Below, piece by piece: positions 9,652 to 17,584 of a stretch of DNA of 64,000 bases. The notes below the pieces were generated by a model. The model was not told the DNA's origin, made no database searches, and worked only from the letters and a program-made list of their open reading frames with translations. Position numbers and translations under genes: made by a program. This stretch comes from Parvibaculum sp. (GTDB lineage: Bacteria > Pseudomonadota > Alphaproteobacteria > Parvibaculales > Parvibaculaceae), in the NCBI GenBank assembly GCA_002694985.1, contig NZNS01000003.1, forward strand, positions 1 through 64,000, in the 5' to 3' direction. Position 1 is the stretch's first letter; each line of letters opens with the position of its first letter.

Positions 9652-11115
9652 TCAGGCGAACGATCCCTTGCGGATCGATATGTTCTTGATGTCCGTGTAG
9701 AAGTCGAAGCTCCAGGTGCCGCCCTCACGTCCAAGCCCCGAATCCTTCGCACCGCCGAAAGGCGCCGCCAGATCGCGAACGAAGAAGCAATTGACCCACA
9801 CGGTTCCCGCCGTCACACGCGAGGCGATGTCCATTGCGCGTTTCTCGCTCCTGCTGAACAAGGTGCCCGCAAGTCCGTAGCGCGTATTGTTGGCAAGCTC
9901 GATCACCTCGTCGTCGGACGAGAAGCTCTGCCAGGTGAGAACCGGACCGAAGACCTCGCGCTGGGCGATCTCCAGTTCCGGCGTGACATGCGCGAAGAGC
10001 GTCGGCTCGAAATAGAGTTCGCCGAAGTTGGAGCGCCCTCCGCCCCAGATCGGCACCGCGCCATCGGCTTTCGCGCGCTCGACAAAGCCTGCGACGCGCT
10101 CGAAATGCTCCTTGTGAATCAGCGGTCCGACCCGCGTATCCTTGTCCCGCGGGTCGCCGACCGTCATGTGGGCAGCGGCGCCACGTACCTTTTCAAGGAA
10201 CTCTTCCTCGATCTTCTTCTCCACCATGACGCGCGTACCGGCAAGGCAGACCTGCCCGGCATTCATGTACTGCGCGGCGACCGTTTGCGCCGCGGCATCC
10301 AGATCGGCGTCAGCACAGACGATGAAAGGCGACTTGCCGCCAAGTTCCGCGCTCATCGGCGTGATGGATCGCGCTGCCGCCTGACCGATGATTTTTGCGG
10401 TATCGGTCGAGCCCGTGAAGCTGATGCGGTCGACGTCGGGATGGTTTACGAGGGCGTCGCCCGCTTCCTCGCCAATCCCCTGTACGACGTTCAACACACC
10501 AGCCGGTATGCCCGCCTCATCCGCTATGTCCGCCATAAGCGAACAGGTGAGAGGTGCCCATTCCGGCGGCTTCACGACAATGGTGTTACCCGCCGCGAGC
10601 GCCGGTCCGACCTTCCAAGTGGTCAGCATCAAGGGCGCGTTCCACGGCGTGATGAGGACCGCCACGCCCGCCGGATCGTATTTGACGTGGTTCACGACTT
10701 CGGGGGCGTCAATCGTATGGCCGTCCAGCGTCATTGCCCAGTCGGCGAAGAACTCGATGTTCTGCGCGGCGCGCGGAACGACACGATGGACGTTGCCCAT
10801 GAGCAGCGAGCCATTGTCCATGGTCTCGACCGCAGCCAGTTCATTGACACGTGCCTTGATCCCTTCGGCAAATTTCTTGAGGATCGGAAGCCTTCCCTTG
10901 GGCCCGAGTGCCGCCCATGCCGGGAAGGCCTTGCGTGCAGCTGCGACCGCCGCATCTGCTTCCGCCTTGCCGCCCGCCGAAACATCCGCGAGACGCGAGC
11001 CGTCGACCGGCGATATGTCCGCAAATTTTTCCCTTGAGGTGACCCGCTTGCCACCGATCCAATGATCGGTCGAAATCTCGACGCCCGCGACCGTGACCTT
11101 GTTGTTGCCGCTCAT
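9652..11115 (-). CDS. NAD(P)-dependent aldehyde dehydrogenase (HpaE-like semialdehyde dehydrogenase)
   Basis: Probably oxidises the hydroxymuconic semialdehyde released by the dioxygenase. The ATG at 11115 shares one base with the hydroxylase stop (TGATG); an in-frame GTG lies one codon earlier. About 487 residues, standard ALDH length. Motifs in order: ITPWNAPLMLTTWKVGPALA (cofactor region), FTGSTDTAK, the general-base Glu in AELGGKSPF, the catalytic Cys in NAGQVCLAGTR and the late REVFGPV motif. Similarity of layout to 5-carboxymethyl-2-hydroxymuconate semialdehyde dehydrogenases, and its place between hydroxylase and dioxygenase, support the HpaE-type role. The exact substrate is open. Confidence 0.87.
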   Translation of the reverse strand: MSGNNKVTVAGVEISTDHWIGGKRVTSREKFADISPVDGSRLADVSAGGKAEADAAVAAARKAFPAWAALGPKGRLPILKKFAEGIKARVNELAAVETMDNGSLLMGNVHRVVPRAAQNIEFFADWAMTLDGHTIDAPEVVNHVKYDPAGVAVLITPWNAPLMLTTWKVGPALAAGNTIVVKPPEWAPLTCSLMADIADEAGIPAGVLNVVQGIGEEAGDALVNHPDVDRISFTGSTDTAKIIGQAAARSITPMSAELGGKSPFIVCADADLDAAAQTVAAQYMNAGQVCLAGTRVMVEKKIEEEFLEKVRGAAAHMTVGDPRDKDTRVGPLIHKEHFERVAGFVERAKADGAVPIWGGGRSNFGELYFEPTLFAHVTPELEIAQREVFGPVLTWQSFSSDDEVIELANNTRYGLAGTLFSRSEKRAMDIASRVTAGTVWVNCFFVRDLAAPFGGAKDSGLGREGGTWSFDFYTDIKNISIRKGSFA

Positions 11116-12590
11116 CACACTGCCTCCGCAAGTTTCTGGCCGGCTTCAACACCGGTGTCTTCCTTCAGGAACCGGTCTACGAGCTTGTCGGCCCGGGTGC
11201 GGTCGGCGATTATGTGGGCGAGCTGCTGGTTGCGCTGGCCGGAGGAGAGATAGAAGCGCTCATATTGTTCGCCGCGGCTCGCCAGCGCGCTGCCCGCGAA
11301 GTCCCAGGCGAGGCGGAAGATCCTCGCCCTCGTTTCCGCGTCCATTCCGTTCGCCCCATGCATGTAACGGTCGATCAGGGGACGCAGCTCCGGGTTCGCC
11401 AGCTGCGCCGCGCTCGGCGTCGCCAGAAGGTTATGCGACCCGAGAAGACGGATGATCTCGTTCACGCGCGGGAACCAGGTCGGCAAGGTTGCCTTCAGCG
11501 CCGTTAGCGGCGCCCCGTTCGGGAACCAGACGCCGTTGCCGAATTCATAGGCGCTTTCCTCGGCCGCCTGGATGCAGGCACGCGCAAATTCCGCGTAGCT
11601 CCACATCTCGCCCAGCATCTGAACGGGTCCGGGCTGGAGGCTTCCCACGGCTTCGGACATGCGGGTGGCAAGTCCCCATGCAAATTCAAGCTTCGTCTGC
11701 GCCCGGATCATGGTCTGCTGCATGACGTTCGGGAACCAGCCGGTCGACATGACCTGATTATAGACACCCACATTGCAGTTGATGTGGATACGGTCACGAG
11801 GCACCTCGACATCATCGAAGATCACGAAGGCGTCCTGTTCGTCGAAGCGGGACGACAGCGGATGATCAAGCTTGTTCTGCGTGCCTGCGCAGCTATCACG
11901 GCAGAGAAACTTCAAACCCGGCGTATCCATCGGAATACAGAATGCGAGCGCATAATCGTCCGCATCGGGCCGGATTGGCTGGCCGGGATACACGGCAAGC
12001 TCGTCTGCAAAGGGAGCAAGCGTCGCCAGAACCCGCGCGCCGCGCACGATGATGCCGTGCTCCGTTTCGCCGACCTTGTGAAGCGGCACTTCGTTCGGCG
12101 GACCCACCAGGTCGCCGGCGGCCTTGTCGACGGTCGGATGAACGATCGTGTGCGTCAGCGAAATGTCGTTGCGCCGAAGGAACTTCTGGTAATTGACGAG
12201 GTTCTGGGCCCCCTCCTCGTTTCCGTTCGCACCCCATTCGTCGGAGCGGCCCGCAAAGCCGGCATAGGTGACATTCATGTAGTCCGGCGAACGCCCCATG
12301 ATGCCAACCGTATATTCAGCAATCCGGGCGAGCCCCTTGTGCCGCCGGTAGATGTCTTCCCTCGAGCGCGGGATCATGTGGCTTACATTGATCTGCTCGC
12401 CAGTTTCGGGATCTGGCATCAGGCAGTCATCCGCATAGCGGTGCTGAAGGTCGAAAACACCGGCGAGACCATGTGCGGCGCCCGAAAAGGCGGGGTGATC
12501 GACAACGTCCTCAACCTTGTCAGTGCCGACCCAGATATCGCGTTTGCCTTTGAGGCCCTTGAGAAATTCTTCTCCCGTGCGCGCAGCCAT
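11115..12590 (-). CDS. FADH2-dependent aromatic hydroxylase, 4-hydroxyphenylacetate 3-hydroxylase (HpaB) family
   Basis: The large oxygenase component that hydroxylates a phenol ortho to its OH using reduced flavin, producing the catechol for the downstream dioxygenase. 491 residues with the HpaB N-terminal domain (RTGEEFLKGLKGKRDIWV, then MGRSPDYMNVTYAGFAG) and the acyl-CoA-dehydrogenase-like C-terminal domain (EMWSYAEFARACIQAAEE). A strong ribosome site (AAGGAGGG) precedes the ATG. It is the first gene of the leftward operon, just downstream of a TTGACT promoter with a palindrome. No HpaC-type flavin reductase is adjacent, so reduced flavin must come from elsewhere. The family also contains chlorophenol and other phenol hydroxylases, so the substrate is uncertain. 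Confidence 0.86.
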   Translation of the reverse strand: MAARTGEEFLKGLKGKRDIWVGTDKVEDVVDHPAFSGAAHGLAGVFDLQHRYADDCLMPDPETGEQINVSHMIPRSREDIYRRHKGLARIAEYTVGIMGRSPDYMNVTYAGFAGRSDEWGANGNEEGAQNLVNYQKFLRRNDISLTHTIVHPTVDKAAGDLVGPPNEVPLHKVGETEHGIIVRGARVLATLAPFADELAVYPGQPIRPDADDYALAFCIPMDTPGLKFLCRDSCAGTQNKLDHPLSSRFDEQDAFVIFDDVEVPRDRIHINCNVGVYNQVMSTGWFPNVMQQTMIRAQTKLEFAWGLATRMSEAVGSLQPGPVQMLGEMWSYAEFARACIQAAEESAYEFGNGVWFPNGAPLTALKATLPTWFPRVNEIIRLLGSHNLLATPSAAQLANPELRPLIDRYMHGANGMDAETRARIFRLAWDFAGSALASRGEQYERFYLSSGQRNQQLAHIIADRTRADKLVDRFLKEDTGVEAGQKLAEAV

Positions 12591-12663
12591 GGCGCTCCCT
12601 CCTTGCGTTTTGAATCGGCGCCGCCGCTCCGGACCCTGCCTTGCCCGCCCGCCGGCATAAAAT

Positions 12664-12719
12664 ATGATTCATATCATTTATGACTAAAGTCAGTTTATGG
12701 GCGAAGAGGACTGAGTCAA
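12664..12719 (-). promoter_or_regulatory. Promoter and palindromes of the leftward aromatic operon
   Basis: On the minus strand TTGACT (12719-12714) is followed after 16 bases by TAAACT (12697-12692). Directly at the end of this -10 begins the inverted repeat TGACT-AA-AGTCA (12681-12692 on the plus strand). A second one, ATGAT-TCAT-ATCAT, lies at 12664-12677, where early transcription would pass. Placement over the -10 and start region suits repressor operators. The divergent TetR gene next door is the natural candidate. The hexamers and repeats are direct observations; the function is inferred. Confidence 0.5.
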
Positions 12720-12771
12720 GCGTGCAGGACGGAGGCGGTATTTTTCCTCGTTTGAATTGCCCCGATCCTGA

Positions 12772-12801
12772 TTGACAATGGCGCTTCAAAGAACATGTTC
12801 T
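12772..12801 (+). promoter_or_regulatory. TetR promoter with AGAACATGTTCT palindrome
   Basis: TTGACA at 12772-12777 is a consensus -35. A perfect 12-bp palindrome, AGAACATGTTCT, occupies 12790-12801, roughly where the -10 (CATGTT, weak) would lie. A repressor bound here would block transcription of the TetR gene itself. The site covers the upstream ATG at 12795, which argues that this ATG is not the true start. Confidence 0.45.
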
Positions 12802-12833
12802 GTACCGACGCGATGACACGAGAAGGCGGCGAA

Positions 12834-13538
12834 GTGGTTGAACCCAAACTGAAAAAGGCGCGTGCAAATAGCGGCATCTCCACCCGGCCGGGACGGCGCG
12901 AACGCAACAAGCAGGAAAAGCGGGCGCGCATCGTCGGGGCCGCAAGGGAACTGTTCGGCACGAAGGGATTTGCGGAAACAACTACGCAGGAAATTGCAGA
13001 GAAAGCCGACATCGGCACCGGCACCCTGTTTCTCTATGCAAAGTCGAAGGAAGACCTCCTCGTCATGGTCTTCAAGGACGAGATGCTCGAGACATTTCTT
13101 GCCGCCTTCAAAAAAGTGCCTGCTGGCGCGCCGTTCGCCGACCAGCTCATGCATGTCTTCGGCATGATGATCGCCTACCACGCGAAGGATGTTGAACTCT
13201 CCCGTGCGCTGCTGAAAGAAATCACGGTCCTCAGGACGCCGGAACGGCGCCAGGACCTCAGAACGCTGATGCGGGCGATCTATGGCGGCATCGCGGATCT
13301 TGTTGCCGCACACCAGAAAACCGGCAATTTCCGGTCGGGAGCCAACCCGCTGCTGGCAGCGGAGAACCTGTTCGCAGTCTATTATCTCAGCCTTCTCGGC
13401 TGGCTGGGAGGACAGATCCCGAAGCAGAAATTCATCCGGGAACTCCGCGCCAAACTCGACATCACGATAGAGGGGCTTGCAGCGCCGGGCACCCCGAAGC
13501 CCGCCGCCTCGAAGCAGAAGACCTCACGCAAGTCCTGA
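12834..13538 (+). CDS. TetR-family regulator of the aromatic cluster
   Basis: A TetR repressor whose N-terminal helix-turn-helix lies around RARIVGAARELFGTKGF and IAEKADIGTGTLFLYAKSKE, followed by an all-helical ligand-binding domain. It ends in a Lys/Ser-rich tail. The frame is open from an ATG at 12795, but that codon lies inside the promoter palindrome. The GTG at 12834 has a good ribosome site (AGAAGG, 7 bases upstream) and gives 234 residues, so I prefer it. It stands between the leftward hydroxylase operon and the rightward aldolase/hydratase genes, with palindromes in both control regions, so it probably represses both arms until a pathway compound binds. Regulator identity is firm; effector and operators are inferred. 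Confidence 0.82.
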   Translation: MVEPKLKKARANSGISTRPGRRERNKQEKRARIVGAARELFGTKGFAETTTQEIAEKADIGTGTLFLYAKSKEDLLVMVFKDEMLETFLAAFKKVPAGAPFADQLMHVFGMMIAYHAKDVELSRALLKEITVLRTPERRQDLRTLMRAIYGGIADLVAAHQKTGNFRSGANPLLAAENLFAVYYLSLLGWLGGQIPKQKFIRELRAKLDITIEGLAAPGTPKPAASKQKTSRKS

Positions 13539-13548
13539 CCCACCGTTA

Positions 13549-13589
13549 TTGACTTACATCAATTATGATGACACTCAGTTATTGAGTGT
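13549..13589 (+). promoter_or_regulatory. Control region of aldolase/hydratase genes with two inverted repeats
   Basis: Just before the aldolase gene are TTGACT (13549-13554), the inverted repeat CATCA-ATTA-TGATG (13557-13570) and a perfect 7-bp-arm repeat ACACTCA-GTTAT-TGAGTGT (13571-13589). The short AT-rich patch contrasts with the surrounding GC-rich coding DNA. A well-spaced -10 is not obvious, so the promoter itself is tentative. The repeats are clear and are placed where a repressor such as the upstream TetR protein could act. Confidence 0.45.
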
Positions 13590-13630
13590 GGGGGAGACCG
13601 CGCGGAACAACGATAACGAAAGAGGAAGCC

Positions 13631-14401
13631 ATGGCCCCGTCTCTGAAATCACGCTGGGCATCCGGCGAGGTCACTCTTGGTGCCTGGTGCATGATCCCCG
13701 AACCGCTGACAGCGGAAGCGCTGGGCCGTGCCGGCTTCGACTGGGTCCTGGTCGACATGCAGCATGGCTGCATGGACTACGAGACGGCGCTCAACATGAT
13801 CCGCGCCATCGACCTCACCCCCGCCCTGCCCATCGTCCGTGTCCCCTGGAACGATCCGGGCATCATCGGACGCATGCTGGATGCTGGTGCACTCGGCATC
13901 GTCATTCCGATGATCCAGACGGCGGAAGACGCCAGACGTGCTGTCGATGCCTGCCTCTATCCGCCAAAGGGACGCCGCAGCTTCGGCCCCGTGCGTGTCG
14001 GACAGAGAGACGGACAAGGCTATTTCATGGAAGCGAATGACCGCGTCGCCGTCATTCCCATGATCGAGACGCCGGAAGCACTCGCAAATGTAGAGAAGAT
14101 CGCCGTCGTACCGGGGGTCGATGCGCTGTTCGTCGGTCCTTTCGACCTCTCGATCGCACTCGGCCTGCCGCCGGGCGACAATGACGGCAAGCCTGTCTTC
14201 GATGAGGCCATTGTACGGATTTCCGCCGCCGCGCGCTCGGCCGGTATAGCAACCGCCGTTCTTTCCAACGCGAAGGTTGCGCCGCTCCGCATCGAACAAG
14301 GCTTCCAGATGATTTCGACCACCACGGATATCAACGCTCTCGCAATGGCGGCGCGCGGCGATCTTGAAGCCGTGAAGTCTACGCAAAAGAAGGGGAACTG
14401 A
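13631..14401 (+). CDS. HpcH/HpaI-type class II 2-oxo-acid aldolase
   Basis: Expected to split a 4-hydroxy-2-oxo acid to pyruvate plus an aldehyde, the last step of the meta-cleavage route (HpaI splits 4-hydroxy-2-oxoheptanedioate to pyruvate and succinate semialdehyde). The ATG at 13631 follows a strong AGAGGAAG ribosome site and gives 256 residues; the frame is open 15 codons further up. Motifs include [10 protein letters not shown] (near residue 35), a metal-binding Glu in [10 protein letters not shown] and Asp in LFVGPFDLS. One base separates its stop from the hydratase ATG, so the two are co-translated. Family call is strong; the aldehyde product is inferred. Confidence 0.88.
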   Translation: MAPSLKSRWASGEVTLGAWCMIPEPLTAEALGRAGFDWVLVDMQHGCMDYETALNMIRAIDLTPALPIVRVPWNDPGIIGRMLDAGALGIVIPMIQTAEDARRAVDACLYPPKGRRSFGPVRVGQRDGQGYFMEANDRVAVIPMIETPEALANVEKIAVVPGVDALFVGPFDLSIALGLPPGDNDGKPVFDEAIVRISAAARSAGIATAVLSNAKVAPLRIEQGFQMISTTTDINALAMAARGDLEAVKSTQKKGN

Positions 14402-14402
14402 C

Positions 14403-15194
14403 ATGCTGGGACAAGCGGACCGCGACGAGATCGTCGCACGGTTCTTCGAGACCCACCGGACAAGGCAGCCCATGCCGCTTCCCTCGAAGACCTGGCCCGG
14501 CATCGAGATTGAGGATGCCTACCGCATCCAGCAGGCATTCGTTGCTCAGAAAGTTGCAGAAGGCGGCAAGGTGAAGGGCTACAAGGTCGGCCTGACCTCG
14601 AAAGCAATGCAGGAATTCGCGGGCACGACCGAGCCGGATTTCAGCGCCGTCACCGATGATTTCTTTATCCCCGAGGCAACACCCATCCCGATGTCGCGCT
14701 TCTTTACGCCGATGATCGAAATGGAAATCGCCTTCGTCATGAAAGAGCCCTTGAAGGGCCCCGGCGTTCTGCCGGTCGACGTGCTGCGCGCAACCGACTT
14801 CGTTTTGCCTGCAATCGAGATTGTCGACTTCCGCGTCGAACGCGGTCCGGGCCTCAACATTGTCGACAACATCGCCGACCTCGCCTTTTGCGGTGCGGTC
14901 GTTCTCGGCGCCAATCCCCGCCGGCTCGACCAGATCGACATCCGCAGGGTGCAGGGTGCGCTCTACAGGAACGGCAACAAGGAACTCGAAGGTGAGGCAT
15001 CCGCCGTGCTCGGCAACCCTGTGACAGCGGTCGCCTGGCTCGCCAATAAGCTCGGCGAATTCGGCACCTCGTTTCAACCGGGCGATACAATCCTCACCGG
15101 CTCCTTCATTCGCGTCCTTCCCGTGGCGGCGGGGGACGAATTCGTGTGCCGGTTCGATCAGGGCCTGGGAGAAGTGGCAACCAGCTTCGTTTGA
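14403..15194 (+). CDS. 2-oxo-hepta-3-ene-1,7-dioate / 2-keto-4-pentenoate hydratase family protein (HpaH-like)
   Basis: Adds water to a 2-oxo-enoate to give the 4-hydroxy-2-oxo acid used by the aldolase. 263 residues, the usual length. The fold belongs to the FAH-related hydratases (MhpD/HpaH), recognisable from KGYKVGLTSKAMQ near residue 60, EMEIAFVMKEPL, the IEIVDFR segment and the late LGEFGTSFQPGDTILTGSF. It begins one base after the aldolase stop. Together with the leftward FAH protein, dehydrogenase, dioxygenase and hydroxylase, it completes a hydroxylase-to-aldolase chain. The hydratase could instead act on a monocarboxylic dienoate; the sequence alone does not decide. Confidence 0.87.
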   Translation: MLGQADRDEIVARFFETHRTRQPMPLPSKTWPGIEIEDAYRIQQAFVAQKVAEGGKVKGYKVGLTSKAMQEFAGTTEPDFSAVTDDFFIPEATPIPMSRFFTPMIEMEIAFVMKEPLKGPGVLPVDVLRATDFVLPAIEIVDFRVERGPGLNIVDNIADLAFCGAVVLGANPRRLDQIDIRRVQGALYRNGNKELEGEASAVLGNPVTAVAWLANKLGEFGTSFQPGDTILTGSFIRVLPVAAGDEFVCRFDQGLGEVATSFV

Positions 15195-15308
15195 GCGAAG
15201 ATGATGTGGGACGATGTTCTGAAGAACTTCATCCCTGGACGGTGCCCTGCGTGAGAAAATGTTCTAGGTTCGGTTCATTGACATTCACAAAGACAAGGCT
15301 CGTCGACG

Positions 15309-15959
15309 ATGGGACTGAAGGCAGCTATTCTTCCTGTAACGCCGTTTCAACAGAACTGCACGCTGCTCTGGAACGATGAGACCATGCGGGGCGCAGTGAG
15401 CGACCCCGGCGGCGATCTCGACCGGATCAAGACTGCGGCGGCCGAAGCCGGCGTCACCATCGAAAAGGTGTTGCTGACACACGGCCATCTCGACCACGCA
15501 TCGGCGGCGGGCGATCTCGCAAAGGAACTGGGCGTCGCGGTCGAGGGACCGCATGAAGACGATCTCTTCCTGATCGAGACCCTGCCCGACCAGGCCGCCA
15601 AATACGGGTTTCCACCCGTCGGCGCATTCCGCCCGGACCGCTGGCTGAGGGATGGCGACACGGTGGAATTCGGCGGGCTGACGCTCGATGTGCGGCACTG
15701 CCCGGGACATACGCCGGGTCATGTCGTCTTCTTCCATGAGGCTTCGCGGCTCGCCATTGTCGGCGATGTGCTGTTTCAGGGCTCGGTGGGGCGAACGGAT
15801 TTTCCTCGCGGCGACCATAATGCGCTCGTGACCTCGATCCGGGAGCGGCTCTGGCCGCTTGGCGACGATGTGACCTTCGTTCCGGGGCACGGACCGATTT
15901 CGACATTCGGAGTCGAGCGGCGGACCAACCCCTTCGTGGCGGACGAGAACTTCGCCTGA
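15309..15959 (+). CDS. Metallo-beta-lactamase-fold hydrolase, glyoxalase II-like (YcbL type)
   Basis: 216 residues with the metallo-hydrolase signature THGHLDHA (about residues 56-63). Further metal ligands are in HCPGHTPGH, VGDVLFQGSVGRTD and the late VPGHGP. Short single-domain proteins of this kind (YcbL) hydrolyse S-lactoylglutathione-like thioesters in the cytoplasm. It lacks the C-terminal substrate domain of classical GloB, which fits the YcbL group. It lies 114 bases after the hydratase on the same strand but has no obvious link to the catabolic route and may be transcribed separately. The enzyme fold is certain; the natural substrate is not. Confidence 0.82.
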   Translation: MGLKAAILPVTPFQQNCTLLWNDETMRGAVSDPGGDLDRIKTAAAEAGVTIEKVLLTHGHLDHASAAGDLAKELGVAVEGPHEDDLFLIETLPDQAAKYGFPPVGAFRPDRWLRDGDTVEFGGLTLDVRHCPGHTPGHVVFFHEASRLAIVGDVLFQGSVGRTDFPRGDHNALVTSIRERLWPLGDDVTFVPGHGPISTFGVERRTNPFVADENFA

Positions 15960-15984
15960 CGGTTCTCTCCTGGCAGCCCGCCGC

Positions 15985-16029
15985 TGCATTTCGCATGACG
16001 GAGAACACCGCCTGACGCTGCGAAATGCA
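15985..16029. repeat. 11-bp perfect inverted repeat, 23-base spacer
   Basis: TGCATTTCGCA at 15985-15995 and its exact complement TGCGAAATGCA at 16019-16029 flank a 23-base spacer in the gap between the hydrolase and the transporter. There is no T-tract, so it is not a classic terminator. It could be an mRNA hairpin at the end of the hydrolase message, a protein site or a small repeat element. No target-site duplication was seen. Confidence 0.5.
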
Positions 16030-16155
16030 TGGACAATTGCGGCGCAATCGGTTTCCTTGGCGCTCTGTCAAATAATCAATAAAAGCGCTGGGGACGTGGT
16101 TTGAAAGCCCGCCAAAAGAGCGCTATTGACCAAGTCTCTGGTTTGAGGGAAACGA

Positions 16156-17574
16156 GTGAATCAACGTCGCGTAACACGTCTGCAAATCAGCGCCTTCGGG
16201 CTTCCCTCCATTCCGATTTCGGCGCTGGGCCTGCCAATCGTGGTTTACCTGCCGCCCTTCTATGGACACGACATGGGCTTGAGCCTCTCGGTTGTGGGCA
16301 CGGTGTTCATGTTGGCGCGGTTCTGGGATGTGTTCACAGACCCGTTACTCGGCATGGTGTCGGATCGTTTTCCGAGCCGCTGGGGACGGCGACGCCACTG
16401 GATCGTGCTCTCGGCACCTATCCTGATCGGCGCCGCCTATATGCTGTTCATGCCGACACCGCCCGTGACATGGATGTATCTCGCGGGATGGATGTTCATT
16501 CTCTATATCGGCTGGACGCTCATCACGATCTCACACATGTCGTGGGGAGCGGAACTTTCAGAAGATTATGACGAACGCTCCACCATTCAGGGGGTGCGCG
16601 AGTTCCTGCTGATTTTCGGCATGTTCACCGTGCTGGCGCTACCGGCGGTCATCGAACAAATGTCGGATACCACGGCGGCAGGCCCTGCGAAGATCGCAGC
16701 AATGGGCTGGTTCATCATCATCCTGCTGCCGATCACCATCGGACTTGCGGTTTGGCTGACGCCTGAATTTCCAAGCAAGGCGCATCAGCAGATACCCTGG
16801 AAACGTGCCTGGGTAATCATTGCCAAGAACCGGCTGCTGCAGCGCGTACTGGTGGCGGATCTTCTGGTCAATATCGCGCCCGCCATCACCGGCTCGCTCT
16901 ACATCTTCTTTGCGTCCCACGTGATGGAGCTGCCGAAATCGGCGAGCCTTCTTCTTCTCGTTTATTTCATCGCCGGGTTCGTCGGTATTCCGGCGTGGAT
17001 CCGCATGAGCCACTGGGCGGGTAAGCACAAGACGCTCGCCATCGCCATGGTCTATGGCGCGGTGACACTACCGTTGGTGGTGTTCTTTCCGCGCGGCGAA
17101 TTCTGGTGGCTCTTCGTCGGAAACTCGCTCTATGGCGTCGCATACGGCGCCGGCTCCTTTCTGCTGCGCTCGATCATGGCGGACGTCATCGACATTGATT
17201 ACCTCGAAACGGGGCAACGGCGGACAGGCCTCTATTACTCGCTGCTCAGCATGACGGCGAAGGTGGGCGCAGCGCTCGCCGTCGGCATCACCTATCCGCT
17301 GCTTGATCTGATCGAATTCACGCCGGCGGGAACGAACACGCCCGAGACACTCGACCTTTTCATGGCGATGTATGTCACCCTGCCCGCCATTGTCATGCTC
17401 GCTTCGGCGGCCGTGATGTGGAACTTTCCGCTGGATCGCGAAGCACAGCTGGATCTGCGAAAGAAGATCCAGGAGCGGGACGGCGTTCATGCATCGCATG
17501 ATGCGAGCGAGGCGGCCGCGGCCGTCACACAAGTCGGCACGGCTGGCGGCATCGTCGACCGGCCGGCCGAGTGA
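16156..17574 (+). CDS. MFS transporter, GPH (glycoside-pentoside-hexuronide:cation) family
   Basis: A 12-helix inner-membrane cation symporter of 472 residues beginning at GTG (16156). The GPH signature is clear: RFWDVFTDPLLGMVSDRF followed by WGRRRHWI (about residues 55-82). Members take up sugars, glucuronides and other organic acids with H+ or Na+. The first helix (SALGLPIVVYLPPFY) and later helices are intact, and the cytoplasmic tail is hydrophilic. It lies 10 bases before mazG on the same strand. The substrate cannot be predicted; many alphaproteobacterial homologues sit in catabolic clusters, so import of a substrate for the aromatic route is possible but unproven. Confidence 0.83.
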   Translation: MNQRRVTRLQISAFGLPSIPISALGLPIVVYLPPFYGHDMGLSLSVVGTVFMLARFWDVFTDPLLGMVSDRFPSRWGRRRHWIVLSAPILIGAAYMLFMPTPPVTWMYLAGWMFILYIGWTLITISHMSWGAELSEDYDERSTIQGVREFLLIFGMFTVLALPAVIEQMSDTTAAGPAKIAAMGWFIIILLPITIGLAVWLTPEFPSKAHQQIPWKRAWVIIAKNRLLQRVLVADLLVNIAPAITGSLYIFFASHVMELPKSASLLLLVYFIAGFVGIPAWIRMSHWAGKHKTLAIAMVYGAVTLPLVVFFPRGEFWWLFVGNSLYGVAYGAGSFLLRSIMADVIDIDYLETGQRRTGLYYSLLSMTAKVGAALAVGITYPLLDLIEFTPAGTNTPETLDLFMAMYVTLPAIVMLASAAVMWNFPLDREAQLDLRKKIQERDGVHASHDASEAAAAVTQVGTAGGIVDRPAE

Positions 17575-17584
17575 GGGTGCTTGC

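Noticed and set aside
15216..15276. Repeats of GTTC (GTTCT-GA-AGAAC and GTTC-TAG-GTTC-G-GTTC) as a LexA box
   Set aside because: Spacing does not match the alphaproteobacterial GTTC-N7-GTTC box, and the downstream hydrolase is not an SOS gene.
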